DNA of 64,000 nucleotides from Pseudomonas poae (GCA_028869255.1 CP110972.1:5618001-5682000); one strand, 5' to 3'. Positions 44,096 through 53,340 are shown, numbered from the stretch's first letter. Notes: a model not told the origin generated them from the letters alone. Translations and numbers: made by a program.

Positions 44096-44728
44096 TCAGG
44101 AATACTCCAATTCGATCTCATCGAGCTGGTGATCAAAACTCTTCAAGCGTGCGGTCCAGGTGTACACCAGCACCTCAAACTCGCGGTGTATCACGGCATT
44201 GCCTGGGGTATCGGCCTTGGGGTCGCAGAAGTCCAGCTGGTAGCGCTCACGGGCCATCTGCGTGGCCACGTCGGATAATTCGCGCGCGTTATTAAGCCAA
44301 TGCCTACCCTCGGCGACCTGTTGATCAAGGGCCACGCACTGTTTTTTCAGGACTTCGAGGCTTTTTTCGAGCGGTGTGCCGGTGAGGTCGCCCATGACTT
44401 CCTGGAACGTGCGCCCGGGCTGCCAGTAGCTGCCCCAGAAATAGCGGTCGAACACGGTTTCGACGCGGCGCAGGGCAACCTTGGTATCCCAGATGGCCAC
44501 GCGGGTCTTGCCTTGTTCGAGAAGCTTTTTCTTCACCCGTTGGTTTTGATAAGACGCCCAGGCCACCACGCCGATAGACAAGGTGCCGATCACCAGGCAC
44601 GCGCTGTCAAGAAACACCATGGCCTTGTCGATTTGATGAGCGAGCATGACGCCGTAGAAGTAGGCAGCCGATAACAGCACCAGTGCGAAACACACGCACC
44701 AGAAAGCGGGAGCATAAGGGTTTTTCAT
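44096..44728 (-). CDS. Uncharacterised two-helix membrane protein
   Basis: This is a 210-residue protein of no family I recognise. Two membrane helices lie near the N-terminus (about residues 6-27 and 38-58), followed by a soluble, helical and charged part: YQNQRVKKKLLEQGKTRVAIWD, a segment WGSYWQPGRTF, then coiled-coil-prone sequence to the end (LKSFDHQLDEIELEYS). The start MKNPYA has GGGGA 8 bases upstream and is preferred to one seven codons earlier. It stands alone between the DUF945 gene and the efflux operon, on the same strand as both. A short stem (cccgc/gcggg at 44005-44019) lies beyond its stop. Confidence 0.75.
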   Translation of the reverse strand: MKNPYAPAFWCVCFALVLLSAAYFYGVMLAHQIDKAMVFLDSACLVIGTLSIGVVAWASYQNQRVKKKLLEQGKTRVAIWDTKVALRRVETVFDRYFWGSYWQPGRTFQEVMGDLTGTPLEKSLEVLKKQCVALDQQVAEGRHWLNNARELSDVATQMARERYQLDFCDPKADTPGNAVIHREFEVLVYTWTARLKSFDHQLDEIELEYS

Positions 44729-44809
44729 TATTGGAATCCCCATGAGCAAACGCGAGCAGTGTCAGGCAGATCGTCACGGCGACCTGCCTGACAAAGCATA
44801 GCTATTTGC

Positions 44810-46252
44810 TCAGGGTTTGCCGGGCTGTGACGCTTGCGTTCGTCCGCTTTCCCAACCGCCGCCGAGGGCCAGGAACAGATCGATCTGGCTCATGGCAACC
44901 TGGGTGTTGGCCGCCGCCAGTTGCGCCCGCACATCGGTGTAGGTGCGGGTGGCTTGCAGGTCGGCCAGGAACGACGCACGACCCGCCTGGAAGAAGCGGT
45001 GGGTCTGGTCTGCGGCTTCCCTGGCGGATTCGCCGGCTTCGGCCAGGGCGTCGCGGCGCTGCAGTTGCGCGGTGTACTGCGCAAGGCCGGTCTGGGTTTC
45101 ACGGATGGCGTTGAGCACCACCCCGTCGAAATGCGCCAGGGCGCCCTGGGTCGCGGCTTCGGCTTCGTGGATACGTGCGCGAGCGCCGTTGGTCGGTACT
45201 GTCCAGCTGATCAATGGGCCAAAGCCCCAGCGGTTGGTGGCCGGTGTGCCCAGGTTCTCGAGCAGACCGACGGTGCCGACGGTGGCGCCAATGCTGATAT
45301 CCGGGTACAGCGCGCCGGTGGCCACGCCGATACGCGCAGTGGCGGCGGCCAATTGGCGTTCGGCCTGGCGCACGTCGGGGCGGCGCTTGAGCAGCGTGGC
45401 GCCATCGCCTACCGGCAACAACTGGGCGATGTGCGGCAGCTCGGCGCAGGTGCCGGTGCCCGCCGGCAGTTGGTCCAGCGGCTTGGCCAGCAGCATCGAC
45501 AGGCGGAACAGACCCGCCTGGCGCGCCGCTTCATAGCGCGGCATGTCGGCGCGCAACGATTTGTACTGGGTTTGCGAGCGCGTCACTTGGGTTTCATCAC
45601 CGCGCCCAGCGTCGCGCAGGCGCTGGGTAAGCGTGGTGCTTTGGGCTTGCAGGTCGAGGGACTCGTTGGCAATCGCCAGCTCTTCGTTGGCCGCGCACAC
45701 CTGGGTGTAGGAGCGCACCACATCCGCCACCAAGGTGATGCGTGCGATGTCGGCGGCGGCTTGCGCTGCGTCGGCGCTGGCCTGGGCGCTTTCGATGCCG
45801 CGCTGCAAGGTTCCGAACAAATCGAATTGATACGAGGTGGTGATACTCGCGGCGCCGATGTTGCCCACCGGGACTTTTTCCGTCAGCAAAAAGGCTTCAC
45901 CGGACTCTTGCAGGCGCTGGGCTTCGGCTTTGGCACCAAGGCTCCAGCCACCCGCTGATTCAGCCTGTTCGGTCTGAAAACGTGCACGCTGCAAATTCGC
46001 GGCGGCCACCCGCAGGTCCGTGTTGGAGGCCATGGCCTGGCGCACCAGCTCATCCAGGCGCGGGTCTTTGTACAGTTTCCACCAGTCGGCCGGGACCGGC
46101 GCCGAGACCACATTATTGCCCTCGCCCGCCAGCTGGCCTTGCAGGTCACCCCGGTTGACCGCGGACTTTTCCGGCAGCTTGTAATCGGGCCCCACCACTT
46201 GGCAGGCCGACAGCAACAACCCCAGCGCAGCGGTTGCCAGCAACTGCTTCAT
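44810..46252 (-). CDS. Efflux outer-membrane lipoprotein (NodT family)
   Basis: This 480-residue TolC-type channel is a lipoprotein (lipobox LLSAC at about residue 17, then VVGPDYKLP). It has two outer membrane efflux protein repeats (about residues 60-250 and 265-460) with the usual signatures DWWKLYKDPRLDELV, then PATNRWGFGPLISWTVPT. It completes a tripartite pump with the HlyD-type protein whose stop overlaps its start by four bases. Substrates are unknown; the FUSC pump with DUF1656 resembles the AaeAB aromatic-acid exporter. Confidence 0.92.
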   Translation of the reverse strand: MKQLLATAALGLLLSACQVVGPDYKLPEKSAVNRGDLQGQLAGEGNNVVSAPVPADWWKLYKDPRLDELVRQAMASNTDLRVAAANLQRARFQTEQAESAGGWSLGAKAEAQRLQESGEAFLLTEKVPVGNIGAASITTSYQFDLFGTLQRGIESAQASADAAQAAADIARITLVADVVRSYTQVCAANEELAIANESLDLQAQSTTLTQRLRDAGRGDETQVTRSQTQYKSLRADMPRYEAARQAGLFRLSMLLAKPLDQLPAGTGTCAELPHIAQLLPVGDGATLLKRRPDVRQAERQLAAATARIGVATGALYPDISIGATVGTVGLLENLGTPATNRWGFGPLISWTVPTNGARARIHEAEAATQGALAHFDGVVLNAIRETQTGLAQYTAQLQRRDALAEAGESAREAADQTHRFFQAGRASFLADLQATRTYTDVRAQLAAANTQVAMSQIDLFLALGGGWESGRTQASQPGKP

Positions 46253-47139
46253 GGCGTGTCTCCGTCTTTAACCTTGTCGCCGATGATCGACACCGTCGCC
46301 GTGCGCCCGGCGATCATGCGAAAGTCGGCCGGCACCTCATCAAAGGCAATACGCACCGGAATCCGCTGAGCCAGGCGTACCCAGCTGAACGCCGGGTTGA
46401 CGTTGGGCAGCAGGTTGGAACCGCTGCTGCGGTCACGGTCTTCGATACCGGCGACGATGCTCTGCACATGGCCGCGCAGGCGGGCGTTGTCGCCGATCAC
46501 GCGGATATCCACCGCCATGCCGACGTGGATACCGTCGAGCTTGGTCTCCTCGAAATAGCCGTCGATATGGAACGAGTTGCTGTCCACCACCGACAGCACC
46601 GGGCGCCCGGCGGTGACGAACTCCTGGGTGCGCGGCGCACGGTCGTTGACGTAGCCGTCCACCGGGCTGTGGATCACCGAGCGATCGAGGTTGAGCTGGG
46701 CGGCATCCACCGTCACTTGCGCTTCGGCCAGGGCCGACTGGGCGCGGGCCACGCGGGACTGGCTTTCTTCCAGTTGCTCGCTGGGCACCAGGTTGCCCAG
46801 GCCACGGTTACGCTTGTACTCGCGGCTGGCCTGGGCCAGGGTTTCCTGACGATCGGCCACGGCGGCCTGGGCTTGGCGCAACGCCAGCTTGAAGCGGTCC
46901 TGGTCCACGGCAAACAGCACCTGGCCCTTGGTCACCAACTGGTTGTCGCGCACGTCCACTTGCTGGATCAGCCCGGACACGTCCGGGGCGATCTGCACGA
47001 TGTCGGCACGGATGTGCCCGTCGCGGGTCCAGGGAGCAAACATGTAGTACATGACCATGCGCCACACAACGACAACCGCAAACGTCACGATCAACAACGT
47101 GAGGACTACACGGCCGATGGTCAAAAAAGGTTTTTTCAT
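46249..47139 (-). CDS. HlyD family membrane fusion protein (AaeA/EmrA-like)
   Basis: This is a 296-residue periplasmic adaptor. One N-terminal helix (about residues 10-31) anchors it. It has the biotinyl-lipoyl halves (APDVSGLIQQVDVRDNQLV and SVIHSPVDGYVNDR) with a helical hairpin between them (about 75-140), then the beta-barrel region (DGYFEETKLDGIHVGM). It would couple the FUSC pump to the outer-membrane channel. Its start lies in the overlap with the DUF1656 stop and its own stop overlaps the channel gene. Confidence 0.92.
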   Translation of the reverse strand: MKKPFLTIGRVVLTLLIVTFAVVVVWRMVMYYMFAPWTRDGHIRADIVQIAPDVSGLIQQVDVRDNQLVTKGQVLFAVDQDRFKLALRQAQAAVADRQETLAQASREYKRNRGLGNLVPSEQLEESQSRVARAQSALAEAQVTVDAAQLNLDRSVIHSPVDGYVNDRAPRTQEFVTAGRPVLSVVDSNSFHIDGYFEETKLDGIHVGMAVDIRVIGDNARLRGHVQSIVAGIEDRDRSSGSNLLPNVNPAFSWVRLAQRIPVRIAFDEVPADFRMIAGRTATVSIIGDKVKDGDTP

Positions 47140-47345
47140 GTCATCAGGTATCGACTGAGTGAGTCCACCGCGCCCAGCAACAGCGCGTAGAGCCCCACAT
47201 TGAACAATGCCCGGTGCCAGACCAGGCGATAGAAGTGGAGGCGGGTCAACAGCCCGTGCACCACCAGAAACAACACATACGTAATGCCCATCAGCACCAG
47301 CAGCGTGGGCAGGAACACCCCGCTGATATCCAGATCACCGATCAT
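47136..47345 (-). CDS. DUF1656 small membrane protein (AaeX-like)
   Basis: This is a 69-residue inner-membrane protein with two helices (LPTLLVLMGITYVLFLVVHG and FNVGLYALLLGAVD). The family accompanies FUSC/HlyD pumps almost without exception (AaeX in E. coli); the role is unknown. Its reading frame overlaps its neighbours at both ends by four bases. Confidence 0.92.
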   Translation of the reverse strand: MIGDLDISGVFLPTLLVLMGITYVLFLVVHGLLTRLHFYRLVWHRALFNVGLYALLLGAVDSLSRYLMT

Positions 47346-49420
47346 AAAGGCGCTCCATCGGGTAACGGCGCTTCACGCTCGGTGCCGTCAATAAATTCCA
47401 CGCCGGGCAGCAATGACAGGCGCAAACCGGCCAACGCGTGCAGCAGATGCAGGCGGGTATCGTCTTCGTCTTGCAGGCCATGGCCGTTGAGCGCGCGGCG
47501 CGTGCGGTCGAGGGTCATCAGCAGACCGCTCGGCGCAGGCAAGCGTTCACCCGCCTTGAGGCACGCCTTGAAGTAACCGCCTACGCCTTCCACCACTTGG
47601 TTGAGCAGCACCCGTGGCACACCGAGGATGCGCGGCGAGTAGGCCAGCAGGTCGAGCAGGTTGAGCGCCACGCGCAAGTCGCGCAGGGCGCTGCCGGTGT
47701 CCTGGTTGATCAACGCCAGGCGCGGCAGATGCTGCATCAGGCGGTCGAGCATTTGCGCGGCCATGTGGCGGTGCTCGGCCAGGGTCGCGGGTTCGGTCAG
47801 GCTGACGATGTCGCGCCAGCTGAAACGGGTCAGGCGCTTGGCCGCCAGTTCGGCGCCAAAGGGCCGTGCGATCAAGGTCCACACAAAGGCAAACAGCAGG
47901 CCCACCGGCCCGGCCAGGTTGACGTTGGCGAAATTCAGGAAGTCTGCGTCATAGGCGCCCTGAATGCTGATGAACGACGAGGTGTTGACCAGCGTCAGCA
48001 GCATGCCCAGGTAAAAACGCGGCTGCACAGTGAGCGTGCCGATGCAGATAAACGGCACGGCGAACGCCAGCACCAGCATCGGGAAATCGTGCAGGTTGGG
48101 CAGCACCAGAAACAGATACAGGCTGGCGAACAGCACCGACATGGCGGTCCAGAAAAAGAACCGGTAGATCTGCGGCGCCGGGTCGTCCATCGAGGCGAAA
48201 AAGCTGCAGGCCACAGCGGCCAGGATCACCGCGCTGCCACCGTCGGTCCAGCCCAGCAGAATCCACAACACCGAGGCAACGATGATCGCGGTGACCGTGG
48301 AAAACGCCGAGTAGAACATCAGGCCACGGTCGAGAAATGGCGTGAGCCGGCCCAGGCGCCAGTGGCGGTACACGGCGCGCCAGGTGTCCTGGCTTTCGCA
48401 CTGGATGGCGGCTTGCAGGCTGCGGCAGTCTTGCCACAGGTCGACCCACTCGCTCAGGCGGTACAGCGCATTGGAGAACAGCAGCGTGTGGCGGTCGTCG
48501 AGTGCTTCGCCTTGGGGCTGGGCGGCGTCGATCTTGTCGCGCAGTACGCGCCAGCGTTCGAGGGGCGCTTGCTGGGTAGTGCTTTCCAGCCAGGCGTTGG
48601 CCTCTTCGAGCAACGGCGTGAGCTGATCGAGAAATTCCGGTGCGCGGTGTTCGATCGCGTAGACCGCATCGTCCAGAGCATCGATCACCGGCAACAGGTG
48701 AATCATGCGCCCGCGCAGTTCCTTGGTGTTGCGCACCGTCTGCGGCCGTGCGCCCTCGTGGGGCAACTGGCCGATCATCAACTCGAGGGTGTTGAAGGTG
48801 GCGACCATGCCGCCACGCAAGGTGCTGATCTCTTCCGGCGTCACTTTGCGCGTCAAAAAGCGCTGGCTGTAGACCTGCGCATCGGCGAACCACTTGGCCA
48901 CCGAGCCATCGAACACCGGCATCAGGCGCCGTGGCCAGAACATCGCACCCACCACCGCCGCTACCGCGATGCCGAGGAAGATTTCTTCGGTACGCGCCTC
49001 GGCCACATCCCATACCGCCAGCGGGTTATCCACCACCGGCAAGGCGATCAGCGGCAGCGTGTAGCCGGCCAGCATCAGCGCGTAGTTGTTGGCGGTACGC
49101 AGGTGCATGGAGAGAAACAACAGGGTGCCCGTCCACAAGGCAATCACCACCACCAGCAGGTAGGGCGACTGCACGAACATCGGCACAAAAATCACCGCCG
49201 CCGCCGCGCCCATAAAGGTGCCGATGGCGCGGTACAAAGCCTTGGAACTGGTAGGGCCGACAAACGGGCTGGAGACGATATACACCGTGGCCATCGCCCA
49301 ATACGGACGCGGCATTTGCATGAGCATGGCGATGTACAGCGCGATCATCGAGGCCGCGAATGTACGAACGCCGTAGAACCAGTCGCGGGCGGGCGGGAAA
49401 CCGGTAAAAAATCCGTTCAA
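47342..49420 (-). CDS. FUSC family efflux transporter (AaeB-like)
   Basis: This 692-residue inner-membrane pump has two halves, each with about five to six helices followed by a cytoplasmic domain: helices at about residues 17-165, cytoplasmic part to about 365, a second helix group to about 530, then a soluble end. Typical sequence is RPYWAMATVYIVSSPFVGPTSSKALYRAIGT near the N-terminus (read in two helices). FUSC proteins export aromatic acids and related weak acids in E. coli (AaeB). The gene overlaps the MarR gene before it and the DUF1656 gene after it, so the pump and its regulator are made together. Confidence 0.92.
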   Translation of the reverse strand: MNGFFTGFPPARDWFYGVRTFAASMIALYIAMLMQMPRPYWAMATVYIVSSPFVGPTSSKALYRAIGTFMGAAAAVIFVPMFVQSPYLLVVVIALWTGTLLFLSMHLRTANNYALMLAGYTLPLIALPVVDNPLAVWDVAEARTEEIFLGIAVAAVVGAMFWPRRLMPVFDGSVAKWFADAQVYSQRFLTRKVTPEEISTLRGGMVATFNTLELMIGQLPHEGARPQTVRNTKELRGRMIHLLPVIDALDDAVYAIEHRAPEFLDQLTPLLEEANAWLESTTQQAPLERWRVLRDKIDAAQPQGEALDDRHTLLFSNALYRLSEWVDLWQDCRSLQAAIQCESQDTWRAVYRHWRLGRLTPFLDRGLMFYSAFSTVTAIIVASVLWILLGWTDGGSAVILAAVACSFFASMDDPAPQIYRFFFWTAMSVLFASLYLFLVLPNLHDFPMLVLAFAVPFICIGTLTVQPRFYLGMLLTLVNTSSFISIQGAYDADFLNFANVNLAGPVGLLFAFVWTLIARPFGAELAAKRLTRFSWRDIVSLTEPATLAEHRHMAAQMLDRLMQHLPRLALINQDTGSALRDLRVALNLLDLLAYSPRILGVPRVLLNQVVEGVGGYFKACLKAGERLPAPSGLLMTLDRTRRALNGHGLQDEDDTRLHLLHALAGLRLSLLPGVEFIDGTEREAPLPDGAPL

Positions 49421-49854
49421 GGGTTCGCCGCCTCGAAGGCGCGCAACACCCGTAGCGCGGCTTCCAAGTCATTGGGGGCGATATCCGCCAGTACATCCTT
49501 GCGCAGGCGTACCAACTGCGCCTCCACCGCTTGCACCAGTTCACGGCCGCGCTCGGTGAGGCTCAGGGCCTTGGCGCGACGGTCATGCACATCTTCAGTG
49601 CGGCACACGTAACCGTCGTGGCACAAGCGGTCGAGCAGGCGTACCAGCGACGGGCTTTCCATCCCCAACGCCTGCGCCACTTTTACCTGATGCACCCCGT
49701 CGCCCAGGCGGCCGATCATCAACAGCGGCACGGCACAGGCTTCGGAAATACCGTAGCTCACCAGCGTGCTCTGGCAGATTTTGCGCCAGTTACGGGCGCC
49801 CACCACCATGCTGCTGCTGAGGTTCATCTGGAGTTGTTCGAGGGTCTGGGACAC
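49417..49854 (-). CDS. MarR family transcriptional regulator
   Basis: This is a 145-residue winged-helix regulator. The DNA-binding part (about residues 55-105) has VAQALGMESPSLVRLLDRL as the helix-turn-helix and the wing HDRRAKALSLTERG, both typical of MarR. It probably represses the efflux operon it heads and releases DNA when a small aromatic ligand binds. The start shown is GTG; ATG codons at residues 10 and 16 are alternatives and none has a strong ribosome binding site. A perfect palindrome lies just upstream and is the likely operator. Confidence 0.92.
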   Translation of the reverse strand: MSQTLEQLQMNLSSSMVVGARNWRKICQSTLVSYGISEACAVPLLMIGRLGDGVHQVKVAQALGMESPSLVRLLDRLCHDGYVCRTEDVHDRRAKALSLTERGRELVQAVEAQLVRLRKDVLADIAPNDLEAALRVLRAFEAANP

Positions 49855-49870
49855 TGGATAGTTCGCATAC

Positions 49871-49886
49871 AGTTAGTTTGCTAACT
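49871..49886. promoter_or_regulatory. Probable MarR operator
   Basis: Perfect inverted repeat AGTTAG-TTTG-CTAACT, 17 bases before the regulator's GTG. On the minus strand TTGATA (49891-49886) could be a -35 box, which would put the palindrome between -35 and -10, where a repressor would block RNA polymerase. Confidence 0.6.
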
Positions 49887-49997
49887 ATCAATATGGTGGA
49901 TGAAGCCAAACGCGTCAAGTTTTGAAACAATTTTGCGGATGGGTGGTGGGGAGGTCTGTGGGTAAGTAAAGCGGGTTTTGCCAGCGGTACAAAACAC

Positions 49998-50057
49998 CTG
50001 TGGGAGCTGTAGTTGTGGACTGACACTGCGAAATCGCAGGCAAGCCAGCTCCCACAT
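49998..50057. repeat. Degenerate REP pair
   Basis: Right arm gcaggcaagccagctcccaca is complete; the left arm keeps only ctgtgggagct. It lies between the MarR promoter region and the end of the next gene. Confidence 0.75.
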
Positions 50058-50072
50058 TTTGATCTGCGTTGC

Positions 50073-50498
50073 TCAGGCCTGGACGCTCAGTTTGCTCCAC
50101 CGCCAAACGCTCCAAACTTTCGCTATTTCGGATAGCACGAGTAACGCAGTCATTAACACCAGATTGTAGTTTGGAACGGCCTGAGCGCCCAAAAGCAGGA
50201 GCGAAACAGAAGGAACCACTAAGGCGAGCCGCAACGGTGTTTGAAGATAGACAACCCATTTAACTCTTGTGCTTTTGAGGAAAAATAGCCCACAAGAAAT
50301 CACGATAGAAACTTGCAGGAGCATGGAAAAACCAAATATATAAAGCTGTACAACACTGTGTTCACGTAGAAGCCATAACGCACTTTCCATATCACTAAAA
50401 TATGGAACTCTCCCCGCCATCACGCTGGTAATGAAATACCGAGTCAGATAAATGGCATCCATCCCGCCCCAGAACCAAAAAACCTGCTTACGCGTCAC
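50073..50498 (-). CDS. Uncharacterised four-helix membrane protein
   Basis: This is a 141-residue protein of no family I recognise. About four membrane helices are visible (about residues 10-28, 48-73, 80-105, 110-132), with short loops and a basic C-terminus (VWRWSKLSVQA). Its ATG overlaps the stop of the preceding 217-residue gene by four bases, so the two are coupled. Size and topology fit a membrane immunity protein or a small partner of the upstream product; this is inference. The region is AT-richer than its surroundings. Confidence 0.7.
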   Translation of the reverse strand: MTRKQVFWFWGGMDAIYLTRYFITSVMAGRVPYFSDMESALWLLREHSVVQLYIFGFSMLLQVSIVISCGLFFLKSTRVKWVVYLQTPLRLALVVPSVSLLLLGAQAVPNYNLVLMTALLVLSEIAKVWSVWRWSKLSVQA

Positions 50499-51148
50499 TT
50501 TTCATCACCCTTGTATTCGTACGCTATATCCGGTGTTACAGGCTGCCAATGCCATGTTTGCCCCCCCACTTGCCAGTTATCGCTTCCCTCCAGATAACGT
50601 TGCTTGATGTTCCGAAGTTCCCCGTATTTGCGGTCAACCGACCTGTGGGTGAGTTGATCATCGCGACTGTCTAACCTTACCCAGCGCTGAGTCATAACCC
50701 TGGTGGTGTTCGCGAGGTCCTTGCCGTCCGATAAAAACATCCGCCCCTCATCCCCTATGGAACTTAATCGATTCGCTGCGAGGATCGCCGTATTTTTAAC
50801 GCCATCATAATCAACACTGACCTTTTCCCATTTACCTGGACCTACATAAAGTCGGCGCCCCATCAGGTGTCCGTACTTAACGCGACACTCTCTACTTAAA
50901 GGAAGGAAGGGATACTCCATCAAGAACAACCAATCTCCGGCTGCCAACTTACCCAGCACTCGGCGCTGGTCTTTTTCCGCCGAACAACAACCAGGAGACA
51001 CCTTGCACTCACTCAGAAGTTCGCTCAACCCCGGCAGGGCATAAGGCGCACGAAAGTGCTCCCTTATTTTGATGACAGCAAAATAGGGGCTCTCGACTTT
51101 TGTGAGGTCATACCTTTCAATTTCGGCGCGAGGAAAGAGGCGTTTCAT
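50495..51148 (-). CDS. Uncharacterised soluble protein, coupled to membrane partner
   Basis: This is a 217-residue protein with no signal peptide, no membrane helix and no family I recognise. Visible elements are a short cysteine motif (ECKVSPGCCSAEKDQ, about residues 47-61), a strand region (GDWLFLMEYPFLPLSRECR) and a charged C-terminal part with WQVGGQTWHWQPVTPD. Three or four cysteines near the N-terminus suggest disulfides or metal binding. It is translated just before, and overlapping, a four-helix membrane protein. Candidates are a secreted effector with its immunity protein or a two-part envelope complex; the sequence does not decide. It stands about 90 bases after the DUF2789 gene on the same strand. 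Confidence 0.65.
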   Translation of the reverse strand: MKRLFPRAEIERYDLTKVESPYFAVIKIREHFRAPYALPGLSELLSECKVSPGCCSAEKDQRRVLGKLAAGDWLFLMEYPFLPLSRECRVKYGHLMGRRLYVGPGKWEKVSVDYDGVKNTAILAANRLSSIGDEGRMFLSDGKDLANTTRVMTQRWVRLDSRDDQLTHRSVDRKYGELRNIKQRYLEGSDNWQVGGQTWHWQPVTPDIAYEYKGDEK

Positions 51149-51241
51149 GCGGTACCCAGAGGAAGAAGTCTGAGCCTGTAAATACCGGCCTCCTCACTCT
51201 TGCGACTATCGTCTACTTCCGTTTAATCGATAGGAAACTTC

Positions 51242-51535
51242 CTAGACTGCAACCTCAAAAAGTCTGCTTACGCGATTAAAGCCCGGTTTCTTACCCCCTC
51301 GCCCACCCCGCAACATCAAATTCAGCTCATCCACCACTTCAGCCCAATCCGCATCCTCCAGAATCTCCTCGCGCAAAAACGCTCTCTGGCTGTCCGTCCA
51401 AAAGAACGCATCCGCGAGCTTCAACTTAGGCTTGAGCGGCGAATGAACGGCCACGAACTGCTCAATGCTGACCGGGTCATCCGGCAGGCCAAGCTGCTTG
51501 AACAAAGATGGCAGGCTGTGCACTGGCGATTCCAT
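51242..51535 (-). CDS. DUF2789 family protein
   Basis: This is a 97-residue cytoplasmic protein. The DUF2789 core is clear: SLPSLFKQLGLPDDPVSIEQF, then LADAFFWTDSQRAFLREEIL and DADWAEVVDELNLMLR. The usual length is about 75-80 residues; here about 20 basic residues are added at the end (GRGGKKPGFNRVSR). Function is unknown. It starts about 33 bases after the stop of the glycosyltransferase gene and could share its transcript. Confidence 0.85.
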   Translation of the reverse strand: MESPVHSLPSLFKQLGLPDDPVSIEQFVAVHSPLKPKLKLADAFFWTDSQRAFLREEILEDADWAEVVDELNLMLRGGRGGKKPGFNRVSRLFEVAV

Positions 51536-51568
51536 GGTGGGCTCCTGATGGCAAAGGTTTAATCGAGT

Positions 51569-53149
51569 CTAGCGGCAGCCTTGGGGTTGCGGCTGCGGCA
51601 CGTTGCACAGCACAAACAAGCGTGCGCGCGCGCCGCCGCCGTCCTGGCGACTGAGTTCGCGCCAGCCTTCGGGCAGTGGGGCAAAATCGTCCGGCGCTTC
51701 GTTGCTGCTGATCAGCCATACGCGGCGGGTGCCGGCGGGTAATGCCGATAGATGGTCGAGGTAGATACGCCCGCCGTCCTGGTCCACCAGCGTGCCGAAG
51801 CCGTAGGCATTCGGGCGGGTCGACGTGCCGTCGGGCTTGGGTGGCGTATAGAGCTGCAGTTGAGCATCGGTCTGGTCGTAATACACATAGCTGAGGTACC
51901 ACATCATGTCGCTGAGGACGATGCGGTCGTCTTCCTGGTAATTGCGATTGACGAACTCCACCGGCACGTTCAATTGATCTTGCTCATTCACGGTGAAGTT
52001 GTTTTTGAGGCCCACCAATTCCACGCCGACAAACAGCACAAACAACGCCGCACCCAGCAGCGACAGACGCGCCGGCAGGCGGTCGATGGCCATGGCCACC
52101 AGGATCGGCAGGCCCAGGGCGTAAACCGTGAGATAACGCTCGATAAACACCGGGGAGACAAACGACACCCCGTACACCAGCAGCAGTGGCAGCAGGAAAA
52201 ACAGCGCCATCAGGAGCGCCGGGCGATAGCGTTCGCGGTCCAGCACAGCGGTCACCACGACAATCGCTGTCAGCAACAACGGCAACAGCCAGAACAGCGG
52301 CAGCCAGAAGCCAACGCCTTCATCCTGGAGCACGAACTGCCAGATCATCGATGGCAGGGAGAACACGCCGACGGGATCTTCCCAGCCGATATCCCCGCCG
52401 ACTTTGAGTTGTTCGACGTGCAGCACCAGGTCCAGCAGGTTCGGCAGCCAGGGCAGGTACAACAGCACAATCGCGGCGTTGGCCACCCACCAGGCCGGGC
52501 GGGCAAGCAGCCGCTGGCCTCGCGGCTGTGCGGCCAACCAGGCCCAATGCACCAGCACGCACAGCGCGGTGAAATAATGGGTGTAGAACCCGGCACTCAT
52601 CACCAGCACATACACCGCCAGGTAACGCGTGCGTTCGGGTCGGCGCACCCAATACACCAGCGCCAGCGTAGCGCCCACCAGCCACACGCCCAGCAGCGAA
52701 TACATGCGCACTTCCTGGCTGTAGCGCACCGCCGTCGGCAGCAACGCCAGCAGCACCCCGGCCAGCATGGCCGCACGCCGGGTGGACAGTTGCCGCGTGA
52801 GCCAGATGCCCAGGCCCACGGCAACGACACCGGGTATGGCACTCATGCCGCGTATCGACCAGATGCCGTCGCCGAACAGTTCGATCCAGCCGCGCAGCAT
52901 GAAAAAATACAGCGGCGGGTGCACATCATGGGCCGCGTGAAACCACAGGTCGGCCGCGGCGTATTCGCTGAGCAGCAGGCTGGAGCCTTCGTCGCCCCAG
53001 ATCGCTGACGACGTCAGGTGGTAAAAACGCAAGGCCATGGCCAGTGCCAGGAACGGCACCCACCATAGGCGGCTGATCCAGCCGGCGCTCTCCCACGTGA
53101 GTCGGTTGAATGCGGGCAACGCCCCGACCTTTTCGTTTTGCTCTACCAC
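51569..53149 (-). CDS. GT39 family membrane glycosyltransferase
   Basis: This is a 526-residue multi-helix protein of the ArnT/PMT class (about 11 to 12 membrane segments), which transfers sugars from lipid carriers to envelope targets. The first periplasmic loop carries the acidic catalytic motif (SSAIWGDEGSSLLL) and the HPPLYFFMLRG signature; the C-terminal periplasmic domain starts at about residue 370. The acceptor is unknown and no lipid A modification genes are nearby. The start used is a GTG with GAGG 11 bases upstream; another GTG four codons earlier (53161) keeps the frame open. The gene is divergent from the periplasmic repeat protein. Confidence 0.85.
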   Translation of the reverse strand: MVEQNEKVGALPAFNRLTWESAGWISRLWWVPFLALAMALRFYHLTSSAIWGDEGSSLLLSEYAAADLWFHAAHDVHPPLYFFMLRGWIELFGDGIWSIRGMSAIPGVVAVGLGIWLTRQLSTRRAAMLAGVLLALLPTAVRYSQEVRMYSLLGVWLVGATLALVYWVRRPERTRYLAVYVLVMSAGFYTHYFTALCVLVHWAWLAAQPRGQRLLARPAWWVANAAIVLLYLPWLPNLLDLVLHVEQLKVGGDIGWEDPVGVFSLPSMIWQFVLQDEGVGFWLPLFWLLPLLLTAIVVVTAVLDRERYRPALLMALFFLLPLLLVYGVSFVSPVFIERYLTVYALGLPILVAMAIDRLPARLSLLGAALFVLFVGVELVGLKNNFTVNEQDQLNVPVEFVNRNYQEDDRIVLSDMMWYLSYVYYDQTDAQLQLYTPPKPDGTSTRPNAYGFGTLVDQDGGRIYLDHLSALPAGTRRVWLISSNEAPDDFAPLPEGWRELSRQDGGGARARLFVLCNVPQPQPQGCR

Positions 53150-53340
53150 AGACCGACGCACCTCGATTCCTCTAGCACTGCCCTGACTGCCTCAGCGCAA
53201 ACACCGCCACTCTAGGACAAAAGCCTCGGATTCGCTTCTGGAATCGGACAAATCAGCATTTTGTGTAGGGCTTCACCGAAGCACCATCAGGAACACGCTA
53301 TTATTGCCGCCCTCCAAGGACTCAGGATCAAGGACACGTC

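Noticed and set aside
47438-49612. A 724-codon plus-strand open frame opposite the FUSC gene
   Set aside because: Shadow of a high-GC membrane protein gene; the composition is not protein-like.
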